In this document: positions 51,694 through 61,412 of the stretch, in pieces
How the letters are laid out: each line of letters begins with the position of its first letter
Position numbering within the stretch: position 1 is the first letter of the stretch
Assembly: GCF_042643265.1 (NCBI RefSeq)
Contig: NZ_JBHRRZ010000003.1
Span: 1 to 64,000, forward strand
Reading direction: 5' to 3'
Length of the DNA stretch: 64,000 nucleotides
Source: Virgibacillus_O sediminis
GTDB taxonomy: Bacteria; Bacillota; Bacilli; Bacillales; Amphibacillaceae
Program-made: the position numbers and the translations under genes
Notes under the pieces: model-generated
Told to the model about the DNA's origin: nothing
Database searches by the model: none
Seen by the model: the letters and a program-made list of their open reading frames with translations, nothing else

Positions 51694-53097
51694 TCACGAA
51701 TGGATCCCGTAATTCTTTCGCAGCGTATCTGCCAGCAGGTTCCTCAAGAATTCCGGCAGAAAATATTCTTTTCTTTCCGACTTAGCAACCTCTGGAAGCA
51801 GCCGGCCAAATGTAAAGGTATCTGCCGTTGCCACTGTATAGTTCCTCTCCATATCTAACGGCTGGCCGTTCATGGTGACTTTCCTCACATATTCCTCTCC
51901 ATCCGGCCTACACCCGGTTTCTACGTCCACTCCTGTAAATACCATTCTGCCGAGCACTTCTCCTCGAAACCCGAACCCCTTCAATTTCAATTCCATGAAG
52001 TCTTTCGTGAGGGAAGCACGGATAACCTCTACTAGTTCATCTCCTTTGAGTTCCACGACAACCGGATTAATTGGATGAGGGCATATCCGATGAATATCAT
52101 GATAAGTAACTTCTCCCGCCGGAAAATGATCAAGGAGCAAGCCGGCATTTAGCATGGCACAATCCGCCTTTGTCCAATCCTGCACCCTTTCGGTCAGCCG
52201 CTCCATCAAAGGAGTCGGTGAAAACCATTGTACCTCTATCGGCTCCTGGATAGTCACAACGTTTTCGCCCATAATTTCCTCGGCTTTCTCGTAGAGTTCA
52301 AGCAACTTTTGCTCTGTTGGAAGATCCTTAGCCAGCTTTGTTATATCCCTTGTATAGGCTTCTTTATTTACCAGCTTTTTCTGATGGTGGTCCCATGTCA
52401 GAATGACCTCTCCCGCGTAAGTACAATGTTTGCCAGCCGCCGTGATAAGTGTATTATTCACATTCTCACCACTATGGAGAAGATGATGTGTATGCCCTCC
52501 AATGATTACATCAATCTCAGGATGGCGTCTCGCTATCTCCTGGTCCTCGTTTAAACCAAGATGAGATAGAAGAATAATTACGTCAGCGGACTCTTTCATC
52601 TTTCTTATATGTGCTTCCAATGTGGCATACGGGGAGGAAATGTGCCAACCCAACAGTTCATAGAAAGCATTGAATGGAGCCGTCAATCCAATTACACCAA
52701 CTTTCACACCATTATAGGAGGTGAGAGTGGAGACTGACTTCAACCAGTCTGGGGATTGCTGATCCAGACTATGGAGATTTGCACATACCACCTCGAATTC
52801 AGCCTCATCGTATAAATGGAATAAATCCTGATGTGCTAACGTAATCCCCTCATTATTTCCAATAGTCGCCAAGTCATATCCCGCATCATTCAAGAGACCC
52901 ACATTGGCCTTTCCCATAAATGCTTCGGCGATGGGGTGGACTCTGTCTACATGGTCACCGATATCTACTAGCCAGCATGACTCTCCCGCGTCTAGCCGGC
53001 TATCTTTTGCGTTCTTCAGATATCCTGCGGCTTTGGCCCATTGTTCAAAGTTGCTATGTAAATCGTTAGTATAGTAAAAATATAATTTTTCCTGCAT
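51694..53097 (-). CDS. yunD: YunD, metallophosphoesterase / 5'-nucleotidase family
   Basis: A 467-residue protein: an N-terminal calcineurin-like domain (YTNDLHSN with D12 and H14, VDIGDHVDR about 46-54, GNNEG, and GGHTHH about 200) and a C-terminal 5'-nucleotidase domain. No signal peptide is seen, so it acts in the cytoplasm, unlike UshA. Substrate nucleotides or other phosphoesters are not determined. AAGGAG stands 8 nt before the ATG. It follows yunE by 12 nt. Confidence 0.93.
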   Translation of the reverse strand: MQEKLYFYYTNDLHSNFEQWAKAAGYLKNAKDSRLDAGESCWLVDIGDHVDRVHPIAEAFMGKANVGLLNDAGYDLATIGNNEGITLAHQDLFHLYDEAEFEVVCANLHSLDQQSPDWLKSVSTLTSYNGVKVGVIGLTAPFNAFYELLGWHISSPYATLEAHIRKMKESADVIILLSHLGLNEDQEIARRHPEIDVIIGGHTHHLLHSGENVNNTLITAAGKHCTYAGEVILTWDHHQKKLVNKEAYTRDITKLAKDLPTEQKLLELYEKAEEIMGENVVTIQEPIEVQWFSPTPLMERLTERVQDWTKADCAMLNAGLLLDHFPAGEVTYHDIHRICPHPINPVVVELKGDELVEVIRASLTKDFMELKLKGFGFRGEVLGRMVFTGVDVETGCRPDGEEYVRKVTMNGQPLDMERNYTVATADTFTFGRLLPEVAKSERKEYFLPEFLRNLLADTLRKNYGIHS

Positions 53098-53109
53098 ATG
53101 GCATACTCC

Positions 53110-53928
53110 TTACGAAATACCCTGGAATATCATACGGATACCTATCATAATCAGCAACAGACGTAGTATCCACTCCAGTGCTCTTCCATGTAGTCTCTGA
53201 TTAACAAATGCACCAATTTTCCCGCCAAACCAAGCTCCTGGTATGAAAAAGACAGCATATTGCCACATAATATGTCCGAGTGCCAGGTGAGTGCCGGCGC
53301 CTATGAGACTTACAAACAGAATCATAAACATCGATGTCGCGGTAGCGAGGTGTGCTGGCAGTCCAAAAAGGAGAATCATGGCTGGAACCATCACCGATCC
53401 GCCTCCGATACCGAATAATCCGGACATTACTCCTACAAATAAGGAGAGCAGAAAGGCAGGTCCGATGGTTACTGTATATTCATATGTTTTGCCATCTATC
53501 CAGAATGTCCGGACTCCCCGCCTTCTTTTGGTTGCTTTGCTTCCGAATGTCTGCCGTCTAATAAAAAAAAGCAGAGAAATACAGATCATCAATAAACCGA
53601 AGAACAATAGGAACTGCTCTGTTTCGACAAACTGGTTCATCCAGGACCCGGCTATTCCACCTGGGATGCTGCCGGACAGAAGAAGCCAACCTGTTCTGAA
53701 GTCGATCCTTCCTTTTTTATAATAGGCAAGAGTGGATGACAAAGCTGTAAATACCATGGTCACTAAAGATATCCCAACAATTGCCTGAGGTGTTGCCCAG
53801 TTGAAAGCATCCATATACGTATTCAAAATCAATAGGCTGGGTACTAATATTATTCCCCCGCCCAACCCTGCCAAACTTCCTACGAAGGAAGTCAATAATC
53901 CAATAAGCAAGCAAATTACATATACCAA
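53110..53928 (-). CDS. yunE: YunE, TauE/SafE-family sulfite exporter-like permease
   Basis: A 272-residue membrane protein with eight or nine helices. The first repeat has GLTSFVGSLAGLGGGIILVP-type text (about 9-29) and the second LFVGVMSGLFGIGGGSVMVP (about 155-174), the duplicated GGG loops of the family. The substrate is open. TTG 53928 is the only in-frame start at the right place; the ribosome binding site (GAAGTGG) is weak. It is upstream of yunD, likely one operon. Confidence 0.88.
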   Translation of the reverse strand: MVYVICLLIGLLTSFVGSLAGLGGGIILVPSLLILNTYMDAFNWATPQAIVGISLVTMVFTALSSTLAYYKKGRIDFRTGWLLLSGSIPGGIAGSWMNQFVETEQFLLFFGLLMICISLLFFIRRQTFGSKATKRRRGVRTFWIDGKTYEYTVTIGPAFLLSLFVGVMSGLFGIGGGSVMVPAMILLFGLPAHLATATSMFMILFVSLIGAGTHLALGHIMWQYAVFFIPGAWFGGKIGAFVNQRLHGRALEWILRLLLIMIGIRMIFQGIS

Positions 53929-54009
53929 ACTCTACCACTTCAATTCTTATGTATTCTTTATTTATCTTAGCATTAATTCCTCCTTTTTCCCATACACATG
54001 GATGAAAAA

Positions 54010-54038
54010 GAAAAAGCCCGCATATGCGGACTTTTATA
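54010..54038. terminator. terminator downstream of sufB
   Basis: agcccgc (54015-54021) pairs with gcggact (54026-54032) around ATAT. A-rich and T-rich flanks on both sides; on the minus strand GGCTTTTTC follows. Confidence 0.82.
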
Positions 54039-54044
54039 AATCAC

Positions 54045-55442
54045 TTAACCGATAGAACCTTCCATCTCAAATTTGATCAGGCGATTCATTTCTACGGCAT
54101 ATTCCATAGGCAGTTCCTTAGTAAACGGCTCAATGAATCCCATGACGATCATTTCGGTTGCTTCTTCTTCACTCAACCCTCTGCTCATCAGATAGAATAA
54201 TTGTTCTTCCGAAACCTTGGAAACCTTTGCTTCGTGTTCAAGAGAAATATTGTCATTATAAATTTCATTATATGGAATAGTATCCGAGGTGGATTCGTTA
54301 TCCATAATCAGGGTATCACATTCAATATTAGAACGGGAACCTGAGGCTTTACGACCGAAATGGACGAGGCCACGATAGGAAACCTTTCCGCCTTGTTTGG
54401 AAATAGATTTGGATACGATGGATGAATGCGTATTTGGCGCAAGGTGATGCATTTTCGCCCCTGCATCCTGCAATTGCCCTTTTCCGGCTATTGCAATGGA
54501 AAGAGTATTCCCACGTGCACCTTCCCCTCTAAGCAGTACAGCAGGATATTTCATGGTCAACTTAGAACCAATATTTCCATCAATCCATTCCATGGTTGCA
54601 TTCGCATCACAGACTGCCCTTTTCGTTACAAGGTTATAGACATTGTTCGCCCAGTTCTGGATGGTCGTATAACGGCAGTACGCATCTTTCTTTACAATAA
54701 TCTCCACTACAGCACTGTGAAGAGAGTTGGTTGTATAGACTGGTGCTGTACATCCTTCTACATAATGTACAGAAGCTCCTTCATCAACAATGATCAATGT
54801 CCGTTCAAATTGCCCCATATTTTCGGAGTTTATCCGGAAATATGCCTGCAGCGGGGTAGTCGTTTCTACTCCCTTTGGAACGTAGATGAAGGATCCGCCT
54901 GACCATACAGCTGAGTTGAGTGCTGCGAACTTATTATCGGAATAAGGAATTACTTTTCCGAAATGTTCCCTGAAAAGATCCTCATTTTCTTTGAGGGCTG
55001 TGTCTGTATCTTTAAATACAATACCCAATTCTTCCAAATCTTCTTTCAAGCTGTGATAGACAACTTCTGATTCATATTGTGCGGATACACCAGCCAGATA
55101 CTTCTGTTCTGCCTCCGGAATACCCAGCTTATCAAATGTCTGTTTGATTTCGTCAGGCACTTCATCCCAAGACTTTCCCTGTCTTTCGGATGGTTTTACA
55201 TAATAGACGATTTCATCAAAATCAAGGCCAGACAAGTCGCCGCCCCATTGAGGCATTGGACGCTCATAAAAATGTTCCAGTGACTTCAGACGATATTCCA
55301 GCATCCACTCAGGTTCCTCTTTCAATCTGGATATTTCTTCGACTACTGTTTTGGTTAAACCGCGCTCTGTACGGAAAACAGAAACGTCTTTATCAGAAAA
55401 CCCATATTTATATTCTTCAATTTCAGGCATTTCTTTTGCCAT
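54045..55442 (-). CDS. sufB: Fe-S assembly protein SufB
   Basis: A 465-residue beta-helix scaffold that builds Fe-S clusters with SufC and SufD. SVHYVEGCTAPVY (about 220-232), LRGEGARGNTLSIAIAGKGQ (about 293-312) and SRGLSEEEATEMIVMGFIEP near the C terminus are typical. AAAGGAGG lies before the ATG. It is last in sufC-D-S-U-B, 46 nt after sufU. Confidence 0.97.
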   Translation of the reverse strand: MAKEMPEIEEYKYGFSDKDVSVFRTERGLTKTVVEEISRLKEEPEWMLEYRLKSLEHFYERPMPQWGGDLSGLDFDEIVYYVKPSERQGKSWDEVPDEIKQTFDKLGIPEAEQKYLAGVSAQYESEVVYHSLKEDLEELGIVFKDTDTALKENEDLFREHFGKVIPYSDNKFAALNSAVWSGGSFIYVPKGVETTTPLQAYFRINSENMGQFERTLIIVDEGASVHYVEGCTAPVYTTNSLHSAVVEIIVKKDAYCRYTTIQNWANNVYNLVTKRAVCDANATMEWIDGNIGSKLTMKYPAVLLRGEGARGNTLSIAIAGKGQLQDAGAKMHHLAPNTHSSIVSKSISKQGGKVSYRGLVHFGRKASGSRSNIECDTLIMDNESTSDTIPYNEIYNDNISLEHEAKVSKVSEEQLFYLMSRGLSEEEATEMIVMGFIEPFTKELPMEYAVEMNRLIKFEMEGSIG

Positions 55443-55488
55443 TCAAAAAACCTCCTTTAGGTGTCTAAAAGCTTAACCTCTTTTGCCT

Positions 55489-55923
55489 CTAGTCTTCCTT
55501 AACACCTTTTTCCATCGCTTTCCACGCCAAGGTAGCACATTTAATCCGTGCTGGGAATTGGGATACCCCCTGAAGTGCAGCGACCTCACCAAAATCATCA
55601 TCTTCAATCTCTATATCTTCGCCGAGCATCATCTTCGAGAAGTCTTCGGACATCTTCAATGCTTCCTCGGCGGATTTCCCTTTGACTGCCTGGGTCATCA
55701 TTGAGGCGGAAGACATACTGATAGAACAGCCTTCCCCTTCGAATTTAGCATCCTTTACCAATCCATCTTCCAGCTGAAGCTGAAGTTGGATACGGTCCCC
55801 GCAAGTCGGGTTATTCATATCCACTGTCAGTACATCGCCTTCAATGGAACCGCGGTTGCGCGGATTCTTATAATGATCCATGATGACCTGTCTGTATAGT
55901 GTATCAAGGTTATTTAAAGACAT
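55489..55923 (-). CDS. sufU: SufU, zinc-dependent sulfurtransferase partner of SufS
   Basis: A 144-residue IscU-like protein. NPTCGDR (about 39-45), GEGCSISMSSASMM (about 63-76) and KCATLAWKAM (about 127-136) carry the three Cys and the Asp that bind zinc. SufU takes persulfide from SufS. ATG 55923 with AGGAGT about 10 nt upstream gives MSLNNLDTLYRQ, matching the family; TTG 55929 is also possible. It overlaps sufS by 14 nt. Confidence 0.95.
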   Translation of the reverse strand: MSLNNLDTLYRQVIMDHYKNPRNRGSIEGDVLTVDMNNPTCGDRIQLQLQLEDGLVKDAKFEGEGCSISMSSASMMTQAVKGKSAEEALKMSEDFSKMMLGEDIEIEDDDFGEVAALQGVSQFPARIKCATLAWKAMEKGVKED

Positions 55924-57133
55924 TACCAAAATACTCCTTTGTTTTTAAAAGTCCATCAACCAAACGGTCAACATCTTCATTCGTATTATACAAATAAAAG
56001 CTGGCTCGTGCAGTTGCGGAAACGTCCAACCACCTCATCAATGGTTGTGCACAGTGATGACCTGCCCGTACAGCGATGCCTTCTGCATCAAGGGCAGTTG
56101 CTGCATCATGTGGGTGGACATCATCCAAATTAAAGGTAACAAGCGCTGCACGCCTTTCTGGCCCGTATACCTCCATGCCGTCAATGGTGCGCATTTGCTC
56201 CATAGCATAATCGGCAAGTTTCTGTTCATGGTCTGTAATGGCGTCCATACCGACGTCATTTAGAAAATCAATTGCAGCTGCCAAGCCTACAGCACCGGCT
56301 ATAATCGGAGTACCTCCTTCAAATTTCCAAGGAAGCTCCTTCCAAGTGGAATCATAGAGGTTTACAAAGTCGATCATTTCCCCGCCGAATTCAACAGGCT
56401 CCATATCTTCAAGCAGCCGGCGTTTTCCATAAAGCACGCCAATACCGGTTGGCCCGCACATTTTGTGGCCGGAGAAACAATAGAAATCACAGTCAATATC
56501 TTGGACATCCACTTCTATATGAGGTGCCCCCTGTGCTCCGTCAACAAGCAGAACCGCTCCATTATCATGTGCAATGGAAGCTATCTCATTAATCGGATTG
56601 ACTGTACCAAGTACATTGGAGACATGCGTGATCGCCACTACCTTCGTCTTGCTTGTAATTGTGTCTCGTACATCTTCCAATGCAATCGTCCCATCATCTT
56701 GTAAGGGAATATATTTTAATGCAGCCCCAGTAGCTTTAGCCGCCTGCTGCCAAGGTATGATATTGCTGTGATGCTCCATCGGGGTGATGACAATCTCATC
56801 ACCAGCTGTTAAATTGGCCCTTGCATAACTGTAAGCTACCGTATTGATTGCTGTCGTTGTTCCACGGGTAAATATCACTTCCGCGGTACTTTCCGCATTG
56901 ATAAATTTCCGCACTTTCTCCCGTGCACCCTCATATTTCTCTGTTGCTCTAGTACCCAGTGTATGAACGCCGCGGTGCACATTCGAATTATCCTGCCTAT
57001 AATACTCATTGACAGCTTCGATTACAGACCTCGGTTTTTGAGAAGTTGCAGAAGAATCAAGATATACTAGCGGGTTTCCATTCACTTCCTGGTCAAGAAT
57101 CGGGAACTGTTCACGGATCGCCTTAATATCCAT
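55910..57133 (-). CDS. sufS: cysteine desulfurase SufS
   Basis: A 407-residue class II cysteine desulfurase taking sulfur from cysteine for cluster synthesis. PLP lysine is in CFSGHKMCGPTG (about 222-233) and the persulfide Cys in RAGHHCAQPLM (about 359-369). YLDSSATSQKP opens it. The ATG at 57133 shares one base with the sufD stop (TGATG), so the two are translationally coupled. Confidence 0.97.
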   Translation of the reverse strand: MDIKAIREQFPILDQEVNGNPLVYLDSSATSQKPRSVIEAVNEYYRQDNSNVHRGVHTLGTRATEKYEGAREKVRKFINAESTAEVIFTRGTTTAINTVAYSYARANLTAGDEIVITPMEHHSNIIPWQQAAKATGAALKYIPLQDDGTIALEDVRDTITSKTKVVAITHVSNVLGTVNPINEIASIAHDNGAVLLVDGAQGAPHIEVDVQDIDCDFYCFSGHKMCGPTGIGVLYGKRRLLEDMEPVEFGGEMIDFVNLYDSTWKELPWKFEGGTPIIAGAVGLAAAIDFLNDVGMDAITDHEQKLADYAMEQMRTIDGMEVYGPERRAALVTFNLDDVHPHDAATALDAEGIAVRAGHHCAQPLMRWLDVSATARASFYLYNTNEDVDRLVDGLLKTKEYFGNVFK

Positions 57134-58443
57134 CAGTAAACTTTCCTTTCAATAACCTGTGTCAGCTGATTTTTTACAGATTCAACTGGAAGCTGTGTAA
57201 CTACCGGAGCCAAGAAACCGTGGATAACCAAGCGCTCTGCTTCCTCTTTGGTGATTCCGCGGCTCATCAAGTAATACATCTGGATTGGATCCACACGGCC
57301 GACGGATGCGGCATGCCCCGCAGTAACATCGTCCTCATCAATGAGGAGAATAGGATTGGCATCTCCACGCGCCCTTTCACTTAACATCAGTACCCGGGAT
57401 TCCTGTTCAGAATTACCTCTTGTACCGCCATGTTCAATTTTACCGATAGCATTGAAAATAGTAGAAGCTCTATCCCTCATGACTCCGCGTTGTAAAATAT
57501 AACCATTGGTATCCTTGCCTTGCTGCACGATGCTGGATGTGAAATTCTGGGTCTGTTTTCCGCGGCCGACAGATACTGCTTTAGCTTCAGAAGAGGAATT
57601 GTCACCAACTAGATATGTGATGTTCTCAGAGACCGTGTTTCCATCATTCATCTGTCCTAAAGCCCAGTCGATAACGGCATCGCGGTATGCAACTCCCCTG
57701 CGGTTCACATAGGTGGTAGTTCCGGCTGCTAAATTGTCAACTGCCCCAAAAGCCACACGGGCATTATCGTTTGCAATCACTTCGGTCACGATGTTAGCAA
57801 CCGTTTCCTGTTCGGAATTCTGGGATAAATAATTTTCCACATACGTTACGGAACTGCTCTCTTCCGCAACAACCAGTACATGGTTAAACAGGGAAGTTTG
57901 CGGGTCTTCCTGCCAGAATACAGCCTGGATCGGTTCCTCTATCTGAACATTTTTAGGTACATAGAGGAAAATGCCCCCGTTCATTAAGGCTGTATGCAAA
58001 GCTGTCAGTTTATGTTGGTCGACAGCTACGGCATCTTTCATATAATATTTCTCCACCAGGTCGCTGTGTTCTTTCATAGCAGTGAATATATCTGTGAAAA
58101 TTACGCCTTTTTCCTTCAACTCTTCACTGAGGGAGGCATAGGCTATAGAATGGTTACGCTGTACTAGGAGATTCTCAGGCACCTGATCCTCATCAAAGTA
58201 TACCTGCAGCTCTTCCGGAAGTTCATTGAGGGATGTGACGGCCTCCCCTTCTAGATATCCATGATTAAAATTGGAGAAATTCCATTTGCTGATATTCGTC
58301 TTATCAGGTTTGGGCATTTCCAATGAATCAGCCTGGTCAAGAGCTTCAAAGCGCAATTCCTTCATCCATTCCGGCTCATTTCTTTCCTGTGAAAACTGGT
58401 TTATATAATCTTTATCAAATGGCAGCTTTGTTTCTACAGTCAT
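57133..58443 (-). CDS. sufD: Fe-S assembly protein SufD
   Basis: A 436-residue SufB-like protein forming the SufBC2D complex. It has VTYVENYLSQNSEQETV (about 202-218), DRASTIFNAIGKIEHGG (about 332-348) and SVGRVDPIQMYYLMSRG near residue 390. It lies between sufC and sufS. AGGAGGG precedes the ATG. Confidence 0.95.
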   Translation of the reverse strand: MTVETKLPFDKDYINQFSQERNEPEWMKELRFEALDQADSLEMPKPDKTNISKWNFSNFNHGYLEGEAVTSLNELPEELQVYFDEDQVPENLLVQRNHSIAYASLSEELKEKGVIFTDIFTAMKEHSDLVEKYYMKDAVAVDQHKLTALHTALMNGGIFLYVPKNVQIEEPIQAVFWQEDPQTSLFNHVLVVAEESSSVTYVENYLSQNSEQETVANIVTEVIANDNARVAFGAVDNLAAGTTTYVNRRGVAYRDAVIDWALGQMNDGNTVSENITYLVGDNSSSEAKAVSVGRGKQTQNFTSSIVQQGKDTNGYILQRGVMRDRASTIFNAIGKIEHGGTRGNSEQESRVLMLSERARGDANPILLIDEDDVTAGHAASVGRVDPIQMYYLMSRGITKEEAERLVIHGFLAPVVTQLPVESVKNQLTQVIERKVY

Positions 58444-58460
58444 ATTAACCCTCCTAACAA

Positions 58461-59246
58461 TTACGCGTTCTGCTCAACTGTTTCGTCTTCAATGCCCAGT
58501 TCTTCTTTAACCCAGTCATATCCTTCTTCTTCTAGGCGTTTTGCAAGTTCTGGTCCGCCTGATTTAACAACACGTCCCTGCATCATGATATGGACATAAT
58601 CTGGAGTAATATAGTTTAACAAGCGCTGATAGTGGGTAATAATCAGCGTACCGAAGTTTTCATTGCGCATTTTGTTGATTCCTTTGGAGACTACTTTCAG
58701 GGCATCGATATCTAGACCTGAATCAATTTCATCAAGGATCGCAATTTCTGGTTTCAACAGCATCAGCTGAAGAATCTCGTTACGCTTTTTCTCCCCGCCG
58801 GAGAACCCTTCATTGAGATAGCGCTGTGCCATATTCTTATCTATTTCCAGGTAGTCCAATGTTGCGTCCATTTCCTTGATGAATTTCATCAATGGGATTT
58901 CATCGCCCTCTTCACGGCGCGCATTAATAGAAGAGCGCAGGAAGTCAGAGGTGGTTACCCCGCTGATTTCACTTGGGTACTGCATACCGAGGAAAAGCCC
59001 TGCACGTGCACGCTCATCTACTTCCATTTCCAGCACATCTTCACCGTCCAGTGTAACGGACCCTTCGGTAATTTCATACTTCGGATGCCCCATGATCGCT
59101 GAAGCCAAAGTGGATTTCCCCGTTCCGTTCGGCCCCATTACTGCATGGAACTCCCCGCCTTTTATCGTAAGGTCTACACCTTTTAATATTTCTTTATCCT
59201 CAATAGAAACATGAAGATTCTTGATTTCCAAAACTGATCCAGCCAT
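58461..59246 (-). CDS. sufC: Fe-S assembly ATPase SufC
   Basis: A 261-residue ABC-type ATPase driving the SufBCD complex. Walker A GPNGTGKST (about 38-46), signature FSGGEKKRNE (about 148-157), Walker B AILDEIDSGLD (about 168-178). ATG 59246 has GGAGG 7 nt before it; the frame extends upstream to 59291 without a site. It heads the suf operon. Confidence 0.97.
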   Translation of the reverse strand: MAGSVLEIKNLHVSIEDKEILKGVDLTIKGGEFHAVMGPNGTGKSTLASAIMGHPKYEITEGSVTLDGEDVLEMEVDERARAGLFLGMQYPSEISGVTTSDFLRSSINARREEGDEIPLMKFIKEMDATLDYLEIDKNMAQRYLNEGFSGGEKKRNEILQLMLLKPEIAILDEIDSGLDIDALKVVSKGINKMRNENFGTLIITHYQRLLNYITPDYVHIMMQGRVVKSGGPELAKRLEEEGYDWVKEELGIEDETVEQNA

Positions 59247-59316
59247 ATTGATACCTCCAAAAACTAATATTATTTCAAATGAATGTAGCATCCATTCTCA
59301 ATCTATTCTCATTCCA

Positions 59317-59345
59317 ATCTTAAAGCATTTCGAATGTATTATCAA
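59317..59345 (-). promoter_or_regulatory. suf operon promoter
   Basis: Minus strand TTGATA (59340-59345) and TAAGAT (59317-59322), spacer 17 bp, about 65 nt before the sufC start. Confidence 0.7.
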
Positions 59346-59407
59346 CTTTTTAGGATAAGATTGTTCCACGCTCTGTTTCATGCTGTGCCGGTTCTCGAGG
59401 CCATTCT

Positions 59408-59441
59408 AAAAGCCGGCTCCCTTTATGGGATACCGGCTTTT
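59408..59441. terminator. hairpin between the small 59458 gene and suf
   Basis: aaaagccgg (59408-59416) and ccggctttt (59433-59441) pair, extended by CTCCC/GGGAT inside. On the minus strand it continues TTTTAGAAT. Confidence 0.85.
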
Positions 59442-59457
59442 CATTTCCATGGCAATT

Positions 59458-59604
59458 TTATAGGTTATGAGCAAACTCAGCAGTTATTTGCTTGGATTTT
59501 TGATATTCTTTTTCTCTTCTTCTTTCCACTTCCAGCCGTTTGTCCAACTTCCTCTCGTACTCTGCAAAGCAAATGCGATTGGACTGTTCCATGCCTTTTT
59601 CCAT
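59458..59604 (-). CDS. possible small coiled-coil protein (48 residues)
   Basis: Minus strand ATG 59604 to TAA 59458. The product MEKGMEQSNRICFAEY... is strongly charged and helical, with heptad-like KLDKRLEVERRREKEYQKSKQ in its middle. It is just upstream of a terminator in the same direction, and the codon pattern looks coding. The Shine-Dalgarno site is weak (GGAA close to the ATG); TTG at 59622 is another start. No family is recognised. Confidence 0.42.
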   Translation of the reverse strand: MEKGMEQSNRICFAEYERKLDKRLEVERRREKEYQKSKQITAEFAHNL

Positions 59605-59838
59605 TTCCGAGGTGTAGTTCAAACTTATTCCGCTGTTAATAGGGAATCATCCTTTCGGTTTATTTAACAATTATTATGTTAACACAAGGACAATTCCCCC
59701 TACAAAGCCGCTTTAAACCCCTATAGCCCGCTGGAGTTTTAAATACATTCCATAGTACCGGTTCAGATGAAACAGACAGCCACATTTTAGAAATAGCTAT
59801 TGAATGCTAGCAAATCCTTGGAACTTGCAGAAAAATTA
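59605..59838. other. intergenic region between metQ and the small gene
   Basis: About 230 bp, AT-rich. I see no terminator for metQ with a clear T-run and no gene. On the minus strand a TAACATAATAATTG stretch near 59675 might hold a promoter for the small gene. Confidence 0.4.
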
Positions 59839-60684
59839 CTATTCTCCATCCACTGGAACAACGGCACCTTCATACTCTTCCAGGATGAAATTCTGAATCT
59901 CTTCCGAGCGCAAAACCTCAACTAGCTTATTCAACGATTCATTATCCGCATCTTCCGAACGAACTGCCACCACATTCACATATTCGGAATCTTTCCCTTC
60001 AATGAACAGGGCATCTTCCAATGGATTCAAATCCGCGCCAATTGCATAGTTAGTATTAATGACTACCAACGCATTCTCCTCGTTATGATACAGCTCGGGA
60101 AGAAACTCGGCAGCATAGTCCGGGGAAAACTCGAGATTCATAGGGTTCTCCTCAATATCTTCCATTGTAGCCTCGGATTTCTCTACCCCTTCCTTCAGTG
60201 TTATAAGTCCTGCTGACTCAAACAGGGATAGAATACGTCCATGATCTGGTACGGAGTTGCTCATAATAACTTCTGTTCCGTCTTCGATATCTTCAATACT
60301 TTCAATCCCTTTGGAATATACACCCATAGGCTCGATATGGATACCTCCGATGGATTCTAATTCATATCCAGTATCTGAAATAGTTTGCTGCAAGAAAGGA
60401 ATATGCTGAAAATAGTTTGCATCCAGCTCTCCACTCGCCAAATCATCATTCGGGAGTACATAGTCCTGGTATTCATCCACGTTAAGAATGATTCCTTCTT
60501 CTTCAAGCAAAGGCTTTGCCTGCTCTAAAATCTCAGCGTGCGGGGTGCTTGAGGCACCTACAGTAATTTCAACTGTTTGACCTTCTCCTCCGTCAGATGT
60601 ATTGTTCTCATCTGTTTCTCCTCCGCCACAGGCAGCTAAGAACAGGATGGATAGAATTGATATGAACAATAAAGACTTCTTCAT
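59839..60684 (-). CDS. metQ: methionine ABC transporter substrate-binding lipoprotein
   Basis: A 281-residue lipoprotein. The lipobox is FLAAC (Cys19), followed by the NlpA/MetQ domain: VGASSTPHAEIL (about 42-53), DYVLPNDDLASGELDANYFQHIPFL-type text and IGADLNPLEDALFIE. It binds methionine outside the membrane and delivers it to MetI. AAAGGAG stands before the ATG. It is last in metN-I-Q. Confidence 0.95.
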   Translation of the reverse strand: MKKSLLFISILSILFLAACGGGETDENNTSDGGEGQTVEITVGASSTPHAEILEQAKPLLEEEGIILNVDEYQDYVLPNDDLASGELDANYFQHIPFLQQTISDTGYELESIGGIHIEPMGVYSKGIESIEDIEDGTEVIMSNSVPDHGRILSLFESAGLITLKEGVEKSEATMEDIEENPMNLEFSPDYAAEFLPELYHNEENALVVINTNYAIGADLNPLEDALFIEGKDSEYVNVVAVRSEDADNESLNKLVEVLRSEEIQNFILEEYEGAVVPVDGE

Positions 60685-60743
60685 TTTTGTCTCTCCTTTA
60701 AGTTTGAAAATTTAAATTGCATATATTCAGTTTACACCAAGGG

Positions 60744-61412
60744 TTACCGCTTATCCAGTTTTCTGGTAATGAAGTCGCCGATGAATTGGAATAAGAACAC
60801 AATCAATACAATGACTACCGTACAAAGGAATACGACATCGAAATCCCTACGTTGGAAACCAAAATAATAGGCATAGTTACCGAGACCACCAGCTCCTATA
60901 ACTCCTGCCATTGCTGTATAGCCAATTAAGGCAATGGCAGTCACTGTGAGTCCGGAAACAAGAGCAGGCATTGATTCAGGAAGCAACACCTTGAAAATGA
61001 TGGTACTGGTTTTTGCCCCCATGGATTTCGCCGCTTCCACAACCCCTTTATCCACTTCCCTTAAGGCTATCTCTACCAACCGGCCATAAAATGGAGCAGA
61101 TCCAAGGATCAATGCCGGCAGTGCTGCATTCGGCCCCCGTATGGTGCCGACCAGAAAATCGGTAAAAGGGAACAACAGCAAAATAAGAATGATAAAGGGA
61201 ATAGCACGGAAAATATTGACAAAGGAGGCAACGGCAAAGTTGGCATATTTATTCTGCCATATGCCGTCCTTCATTGTCAGATACAACATAAGTCCGAGAA
61301 GGATGCCGAATATACAAGTCCCTGCAAGTGCAAGTATGGTCATATAAAATGTTTCATAGGTGGCAACCCAGAAATCCTCCATTTGGATATTAGGAAAAAG
61401 TTCAGCCATCAT
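60744..61412 (-). CDS. metI: methionine ABC transporter permease
   Basis: A 222-residue permease with five helices; the EAA loop reads EAAKSMGAKTSTIIFKVLLPES (about 131-152, shown in part). It forms the channel for methionine with MetN. Start: GTG 61415 or ATG 61412 lie 6 and 9 nt after GGAGG; both are inside the end of metN (stop at 61402), so translation is coupled. Confidence 0.93.
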   Translation of the reverse strand: MMAELFPNIQMEDFWVATYETFYMTILALAGTCIFGILLGLMLYLTMKDGIWQNKYANFAVASFVNIFRAIPFIILILLLFPFTDFLVGTIRGPNAALPALILGSAPFYGRLVEIALREVDKGVVEAAKSMGAKTSTIIFKVLLPESMPALVSGLTVTAIALIGYTAMAGVIGAGGLGNYAYYFGFQRRDFDVVFLCTVVIVLIVFLFQFIGDFITRKLDKR

